A stretch of 10,580 nucleotides of DNA from Candidatus Falkowiibacteriota bacterium (GTDB lineage Bacteria; Patescibacteriota; Patescibacteriia; CAIXNZ01): the NCBI GenBank assembly GCA_903920975.1, contig CAIXNZ010000125.1, forward strand, positions 1 to 10,580, given 5' to 3'. This document shows, one piece after another, positions 5,925 to 10,580 of this stretch. The notes under the pieces are model-generated. The model made no database searches. It was not told where the DNA came from and saw only the letters and a program-made list of their open reading frames with translations. Numbering within the stretch: the first letter of the stretch is position 1; each line of letters begins with the position of its first letter. The translations under genes and the position numbers were made by a program.

Positions 5925-8900
5925 TTATTTAATTCTGACAATTGAGATGCTGGAGCTGGCAGTCGTCTCACCCCCCATCACAACCTGAGCAATTTGATCT
6001 TGGGCAGCTGTTGTGCCTGTCATCTGTATCTGATAGACCTCAGCGGCGACGGCACAGTTGAAGATAAAATTTGTTCCTATAGTACGATGTAAGCTAGTGT
6101 AGACAGTTTCACCAATTTGACTGCCAACAACCGTAACTCCAGTTGTTGTATTTCGCATACGAAATCCCATATATTCGCCTGCGGATCCGCCATTTCTATA
6201 AGTTTGAGCTGTTAATGTAACTAAATATAATCCGGTTGTATTGCAAGTAAAATTAGCTGTTCCGGCCGTATGTGACCAACCATCTAACTGGCCGTTAACC
6301 CCATATGCAATGCCCGTCCAAGTTCCTCCAGTACCAGCGGTCTGGGTAGTAATATCATAAGCTGAAACATAATTTGAACCGCTGGACGAAGAAACAGTTA
6401 CCGAACCAGCACCATTAGTAATATTTATGCCATTGCCTGCTGTTAAAGTAGAAAGGGTATAACCCGCGCCATTGCCAATTAATAATTGGCCGTTGGTTGG
6501 TGTTGTGGTTAAACCAGTACCGCCTTTAGCTGTGCCGACTGCTGCGCTTAGGGCAGCATCTGTTAATTGTCCGCCACCGGCTGCATTAGTATGATTATGA
6601 GTAGCATTAGTAAAGCTGGCAATTGTCGGTGTCACAATTGTTGGTGACGATCCGAAAACTAAAGCTCCCGAACCTGTTTCATCACTTAATAAACCGGCTA
6701 CACCTAATGAAGTAGTTACGCTAGAAACAATGCCAGTACCAGTTGTCACTTGCATTAAACCAGTACTCAAAGCATTTAAGGCCTGCTCACTGGTTAGAGT
6801 GGCGTCAGGTGTCTGGGTTATATATGTAGCGCCAACTGGAGCGCCACCGGCTGTAGCCGCGATTGTAATTGAGCCTGAACCATTAGTTATACTAATACCC
6901 GAGCCAGCAGTTAAAGTCGCTTTATTTAAAGTATTGCCTGTTGAATTACCAATTAGTAATTGGCCATCAGTATATGTAGTTTGTCCTGTCCCCCCATTAG
7001 CCACTGCAACTGTTCCAGTCACATTGGCAGCAGTTCCGGTAGTGCTTTGATTTAAAGTTGGAAAATCTCCGGCCACTGCAATGCTTAATGCACCGGTAGT
7101 AGTGGTTGATTTTAATATTCCTGTAGCCAAGGCAGAAGTTCCCGCTGAATAATCAGTGCCTGATGTTGCAGCTGACAAAGCCGTACCATTACCTTTAATA
7201 AGACCCGTCACTGAAGTGGTGAGAGTTATGGCTGGAGTTGTTGTTGGAGTTGCCACTGTACCGCTAAAACCATTGGCTGATATGACTGATGCTGTAGTAA
7301 CTGTACCCGATCCCTTACTGTTAAACATAGTCCAATCAGCTGAAGTCAATAAACCGCGGTTAGCTGCTGAAGCACTTGGTAAATTAAATGTGTGAGTGGT
7401 TCCTGCGGAAGAAATTCCAAAATCTGTACCTGTTGTTCCGATGGCAAATGTTTGAGTAGCACCAGTTAAACCATTTAATGAGGTTATGCCCGTACCTGCA
7501 GGCGTTGCCCAGCTTGGCACTCCGGATGCCAAGGTCAAAACCTGGCCATTGGAGCCAACACCTAGTCTGGTATATGTTCCTGCCCCAGTGCCATAGATTA
7601 AATCGCCGTTTGTCGTATAAGTTGCCTTCAAAACTGCTAATGGATCTGATTCTGAAGTTAAATAAGTATTTGTATCCACCGTGTATGTCCCAACACCTGT
7701 GCGTTTAAGTAAGCCATTGGAAGAAAATACATTATCAAGATTAGTGCCGGTCACAGAGGTTAAATAAGCGTTTGTATCTAAAGCAAAGGTGTTTGCTCCT
7801 GTCATTTTAATTAAAGGAGAGCCTGAAGAATAGGTCAGGCCTGCCAATGATGTTAAATTTGATGAAGCGTTTTGTTTTGAAGATAAATCAACAGTCAAAT
7901 GCGAGGCAGTGGTTCCGGCTCCTGATAACGGACTGTCAGCAACAACGCTGGCCAAGTAATCAGTGCCTGCTGTGGCCGCTGAGATAGTTGTGCCATTTGA
8001 TTTGACTAGGCCATTGATGGCTTTGACCACAGGATCTGTTTCTGAAGTTACCACAGTTCCCCAGCTTAAAGTGCCTGAACCATTATTGGTAAGGACTCCT
8101 GCGGCATCAGTGGGATATGATTTTGAGTTCCAAGCACCAAGGGCTGCTGATGTGATATAACCTGCAGGATTGGTCGCATTGTAAGGCGTAAATCCTAAAG
8201 CTGTTGTTACATCGCCAGAGTTGATACCAGTAATGTAGCCAGCAGGATTAGTAGAATTGTAAGGTGTATATCCCAGTGCAGTGGTCACATCCAAGCCTGT
8301 TATGCCAGTGATATAGCCCGCTGGATTTGTCACATTATATGGTGTAAACCCTAAAGCTGTCGTCACATCCAAGCCCGTTATACCTGTGATATAACCTGCG
8401 GGATTTGTGGCATTGTAAGGTGTAAAACCCAAAGCTGTCGTCACATCACCCGAAGTAATTCCAGAAATGTAGCCGGCCGGATTGGTTGCATTGTATGGTG
8501 TGAATCCCAAGGCAGCTGTGATATCGCCTGACCCTGCGGCAGAAAAAACTGCAGAGCCATTTGATTTAATTATGCCATTGACTGCGCCGACGGCAGGATC
8601 TGTTTCCACTACTGCTGATGGAGTTTGCCAAGATGGGACCCCGCCAGTTGTGGTCAAAACTTGGCCATTTGTTCCAACCCCTAATAAAGAAATGGATAAG
8701 GTTCCGCTGCTTATGTTTGAAGCATTAGTGATATCAATATTAGCTACATTATTTAAGCTAACCGCATTTTTATCCAATGTCTGCCAGGATTTGTCACCGC
8801 GCCAGTATTGGCTGGTTGTACCGGCTGTTATGGTTGGTTCTTTGCCTCCTAAGGCTGTATTTAAATCTGTCTGACTGCTTAATGTGCCCGTAATAGCACC

Positions 8901-9959
8901 CCAGGCAATACTTGATGATGAGGTTGTCCATTTAACACCTCCGGCCGAACTGGAATCTGCCATTAAAAACTGGCCATTTGTTCCCGCGCCCAATCTGACA
9001 GGAGTCCCACTGGAGCTATAAGCAATTAAATCGCCTTTGGCAGTGCCAATTGATTTTAATATGGCATTCGGGTCACTCTCTGAAGTCAGAGCGGTTGCCC
9101 AACTTGTATTGGCACCGTTAGTTATTAAAAATTTACCATTGTTACCGCCTTGCGAGGGAGCAATATTATTAAAAGCAGTATTCGCGTTATTTACATCTGA
9201 AAGGTTGCTTACGATTTTCAATGCCAGTGGATCAGTTTCCGCAGTTAGATAGCCAACATTATTGCTCCACAAGCTGATATTGCCTGCTGCTGAAGTAATT
9301 GTTCCTAAAGTCGTAATATTGGCAGAACCAGGCCAGGAAGTAAGAGCAGTATTTTCAACATTGCTCAGGTTCACATCTGATTTTGTTAAAGAGACAACTC
9401 CTGTTTGGCCATTAACCGAAATCACGGTCGCCGGAGGAGTAATCAATATCCAATTCCCATTAACAGAGGCTGGCAAGGCTGACAAAATATAGGTTGCAGA
9501 AGTATCAGTCTGAACAGCAATATCACCAACACTAGCGGACAGAGCCAGGCGAGCCGCTTGATCAGCCACCACATATGTATTGGCAATTGTCAGCGTGGGT
9601 AATTGACTTGAAGGCACTTTGCCTGCCCCATCTAGGGTGGCTAACCCGCTGGGCAAACCTGCTTGCGCACTAATTCTGGAATCAGCCCTGGCATCAGTGT
9701 AATAAAGATAAAGTGGATTTTCAGCAACATAACTGGTATCCAAGGCAGTCCATGTGGCATTGCCAGATGCGTCAGAAACTAAAACCGAGCCCAAAGCAGC
9801 GCCACTGGTGAATTTCAAGCTGCCATCAACAGTTAAGTTGCCGTTGGTAGTAATGTTTACACCGATTGTAGTAGCGGCTAAGGTTGAAAGTGGAGTGATT
9901 ATACAAAGCAAAGAGAACGCGGCTAGAAAACCATAAAATTTTTTATTAAATTTTTTCAC
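5925..9959 (-). CDS. Giant exported fibre protein with phage-tail-fibre-like repeats
   Basis: The 1344-aa product begins with a clear signal peptide (MKKFNKKFYG, a hydrophobic core, and cleavage near TLA-A at 28-29). The body is Gly/Ser/Thr/Asn-rich with few charges and many motifs typical of phage tail fibres: YTDARADSRI and LATLDGAGKVPSSQLP (87-121), SVNGQTGVVSLTKSDVNLSNVENT (from 181), five tandem 26-residue repeats (477-606), LTSADWTMFNSK, and two GGTGQ/L modules (989-1035 and 1146-1191). The last 140 residues (about 1205-1344) form a beta-rich domain (GLYLVTLTAQ) that could be a C1q/BclA-like trimerisation or binding head. It holds the only two cysteines (1249, 1312) of the mature chain. 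No capsid, baseplate or other phage gene lies nearby, so I read it as a cell-surface fibre or adhesin rather than a prophage part. The start is GTG at 9959, the only candidate after an in-frame stop, with no Shine-Dalgarno. It follows the LytR_C-like gene after 27 bp. Confidence 0.9.
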   Translation of the reverse strand: MKKFNKKFYGFLAAFSLLCIITPLSTLAATTIGVNITTNGNLTVDGSLKFTSGAALGSVLVSDASGNATWTALDTSYVAENPLYLYYTDARADSRISAQAGLPSGLATLDGAGKVPSSQLPTLTIANTYVVADQAARLALSASVGDIAVQTDTSATYILSALPASVNGNWILITPPATVISVNGQTGVVSLTKSDVNLSNVENTALTSWPGSANITTLGTITSAAGNISLWSNNVGYLTAETDPLALKIVSNLSDVNNANTAFNNIAPSQGGNNGKFLITNGANTSWATALTSESDPNAILKSIGTAKGDLIAYSSSGTPVRLGAGTNGQFLMADSSSAGGVKWTTSSSSIAWGAITGTLSSQTDLNTALGGKEPTITAGTTSQYWRGDKSWQTLDKNAVSLNNVANIDITNASNISSGTLSISLLGVGTNGQVLTTTGGVPSWQTPSAVVETDPAVGAVNGIIKSNGSAVFSAAGSGDITAALGFTPYNATNPAGYISGITSGDVTTALGFTPYNATNPAGYITGITGLDVTTALGFTPYNVTNPAGYITGITGLDVTTALGYTPYNSTNPAGYITGINSGDVTTALGFTPYNATNPAGYITSAALGAWNSKSYPTDAAGVLTNNGSGTLSWGTVVTSETDPVVKAINGLVKSNGTTISAATAGTDYLASVVADSPLSGAGTTASHLTVDLSSKQNASSNLTSLAGLTYSSGSPLIKMTGANTFALDTNAYLTSVTGTNLDNVFSSNGLLKRTGVGTYTVDTNTYLTSESDPLAVLKATYTTNGDLIYGTGAGTYTRLGVGSNGQVLTLASGVPSWATPAGTGITSLNGLTGATQTFAIGTTGTDFGISSAGTTHTFNLPSASAANRGLLTSADWTMFNSKGSGTVTTASVISANGFSGTVATPTTTPAITLTTSVTGLIKGNGTALSAATSGTDYSAGTSALATGILKSTTTTGALSIAVAGDFPTLNQSTTGTAANVTGTVAVANGGTGQTTYTDGQLLIGNSTGNTLNKATLTAGSGISITNGSGSITIAATAGGAPVGATYITQTPDATLTSEQALNALSTGLMQVTTGTGIVSSVTTSLGVAGLLSDETGSGALVFGSSPTIVTPTIASFTNATHNHTNAAGGGQLTDAALSAAVGTAKGGTGLTTTPTNGQLLIGNGAGYTLSTLTAGNGINITNGAGSVTVSSSSGSNYVSAYDITTQTAGTGGTWTGIAYGVNGQLDGWSHTAGTANFTCNTTGLYLVTLTAQTYRNGGSAGEYMGFRMRNTTTGVTVVGSQIGETVYTSLHRTIGTNFIFNCAVAAEVYQIQMTGTTAAQDQIAQVVMGGETTASSSISIVRIK
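6387..6995 (-). repeat. Diverged pair of GGTG-type fibre modules
   Basis: Residues 989-1035 (GGTGQTTYTDGQLLIGNSTG and onward) and 1146-1191 (GGTGLTTTPTNGQLLIGNGA and onward) of the fibre protein are copies of one module. Both run through GQLLIGN, a TLTAG turn, GI(S/N)ITNG and a final SGS/AGS beta strand. This module is common in phage tail fibres and related bacterial proteins. The two copies are about 110 residues apart, and the second leads directly into the C-terminal head. Confidence 0.75.
8142..8531 (-). repeat. Five tandem 78-bp (26-aa) repeats in the fibre gene
   Basis: Five head-to-tail units encode residues 477-606 of the fibre protein. The consensus is (S/G)xDVTTALGFTPYNATNP followed by AGYITGIT. 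Unit boundaries fall at 8531, 8453, 8375, 8297 and 8219. The protein units are nearly identical, while the DNA differs at many third codon positions. TALGFTPYN resembles the LGYTP motif known from phage tail fibres. Confidence 0.92.
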
Positions 9960-9986
9960 AAAATTATTTTAAATTTTAAAATTTGT

Positions 9987-10580
9987 TTAGCCTTTTTTGC
10001 CCACGATAATCAAAAAGTCAACACCAGCCGGAGCTTTTTCTTTAAGTGGCAAACCAGAAATTGTGGCTCCTAAAGTATCGGCCAGATTTTGGAAAATATC
10101 TTTGTTCTTACCGGAAATATCAATAATCATAGTGTTATCATAAACGCCAACCGCATTGCCGGTTGAAATTACCTGAGCATTTTTTATCACACCCAATAAT
10201 TTCTTTTGATAACTATCCGCTGCTTTGCCGTCATTAGTGCCATTGTAGATGGCAAAAGTTAATGAAGCTGCCTGATTAAACTGCACTGGCCCAACTTGGA
10301 TTATTTTATTGGCCTTAGCATCAAAAATAATTGCCTTGTCAGGATAAATAATCAAACGGTCTCCATTTTTAGCGTTAGTAAAAAAACCAGGTTGAGCTTT
10401 TTTTAAGGCCTCAGCATCAGAAATCACTGCCATGGTCGGTGTAATATCTTCGGGCAATAAAATTATCTTTTTTAGTTGTTCTAAGACAACCTTGTCTTCA
10501 ACCGAAAGCTGTTGCTGTTGTTTTATCTGATAGGCCATTTTTAAGACATCAACATAACCTGTTTGCTGCAAAACAAAACA
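9987..10580 (-). CDS. LytR_C-like envelope protein, 5' end cut by window
   Basis: At least 197 residues are visible and the frame stays open to the window edge, so the true start, and probably a signal or membrane anchor, lies outside. The TTG at 10571 is only the first internal alternative start and need not be real. The N-terminal visible part is helical and Gln/Lys-rich (MAYQIKQQQQLSVEDKVV). It is followed (numbering from 10571) by LPEDITPTMAVISD (39-52) and NAKNGDRLIIYPDKAIIFDA (66-85), a small domain I associate with CPR membrane proteins. The end, from LTFAIYNGT (104-112) through VISTGNAVGVYDNTMIIDIS (134-153), resembles the LytR C-terminal domain found in cell-envelope proteins. The LytR-CpsA-Psr catalytic domain is not visible. 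It is the first visible gene of the surface operon, 27 bp before the fibre gene, so a role in anchoring or envelope assembly is plausible but inferred. Confidence 0.75.
   Translation of the reverse strand, partial: CFVLQQTGYVDVLKMAYQIKQQQQLSVEDKVVLEQLKKIILLPEDITPTMAVISDAEALKKAQPGFFTNAKNGDRLIIYPDKAIIFDAKANKIIQVGPVQFNQAASLTFAIYNGTNDGKAADSYQKKLLGVIKNAQVISTGNAVGVYDNTMIIDISGKNKDIFQNLADTLGATISGLPLKEKAPAGVDFLIIVGKKG

Noticed and set aside
5909..5941. Possible internal promoter between the fibre and the hinged-protein genes (TTGTCA, 18 bp, TACTAT).
   Set aside because: The -10 box matches only four of six bases in very AT-rich DNA, where such matches are expected by chance.
6730..9936. Several plus-strand open frames opposite the fibre gene.
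   Set aside because: They are antisense shadows of a low-complexity Gly/Ser/Thr gene. They have no promoters or ribosome sites, are Val/Pro/Ala-rich as expected from the complement, and show no domain motifs.
5925..9959. Prophage remnant centred on the tail-fibre-like gene.
   Set aside because: No other phage gene, integrase or attachment site is visible, the protein has an N-terminal signal peptide, and the neighbours are envelope-type genes. The part beyond 10580 was not seen.
1..10580. Recoded TGA (glycine code as in some CPR lineages).
   Set aside because: All genes are full length without in-frame TGA and carry TAA or TAG stops, so the standard bacterial code suffices. The absence of TGA stops among so few genes is not informative.

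Overview
The window is AT-rich, densely packed bacterial DNA. It fits a Patescibacteria/CPR genome, most likely of the Parcubacteria type. This placement is inference. It rests on short intergenic gaps, weak or absent Shine-Dalgarno sites on most genes, a phage-tail-fibre-like exported protein, and two exported or membrane-linked domain types (a LytR_C-like protein and a YYYGADG-type C-terminal module) that I associate with CPR genomes. No rRNA, tRNA, CRISPR array, transposase or phage structural cluster is visible. All genes read through in the standard bacterial code and every visible stop is TAA or TAG.

Left part (1-3029): a complete glucose-6-phosphate isomerase gene (pgi, minus strand) lies divergent from a multi-pass membrane protein of unknown function (plus strand). 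The two are separated by a 107-bp region with two opposed extended -10 promoters and a run of six 7-bp repeats that forms almost the whole predicted pgi leader. The membrane protein gene converges on and overlaps by 23 bp the lgt gene (prolipoprotein diacylglyceryl transferase, minus strand), whose -10 box is close enough to its ATG to suggest a leaderless mRNA.

Middle (3030-3596): a long imperfect palindrome that looks like a dispersed REP/MITE-type element comes first. Next is a self-contained minus-strand unit: a perfect sigma70-type promoter, a strong Shine-Dalgarno, a 79-80 aa two-helix membrane protein and an intrinsic terminator. A second intrinsic terminator closes the operon that lies to the right.

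Right part (3597-10580, all minus strand, read from right to left): a four-gene cell-surface cluster with 25-47 bp gaps. In order of transcription it has (1) a LytR_C-like protein cut by the window edge; (2) a 1344-aa exported protein built of phage-tail-fibre-like repeats and ending in a beta-rich probable trimerisation head; (3) an exported protein with an Ig-like region, a proline-rich hinge, a DUF4114-like acidic motif and a C-terminal module; and (4) a TM-helix/MscS-pore-like membrane protein. Read together, this looks like a surface-fibre or adhesin locus. A role in attachment to a host or partner cell is inference.

The most interesting points are the tail-fibre-like surface protein and its operon, the tandem 26-residue repeats kept at protein level despite heavy synonymous divergence, the heptamer repeat that forms the pgi leader, the isolated small-protein cassette, and the missing conventional start codon for the signal peptide of the 4306-5877 gene.
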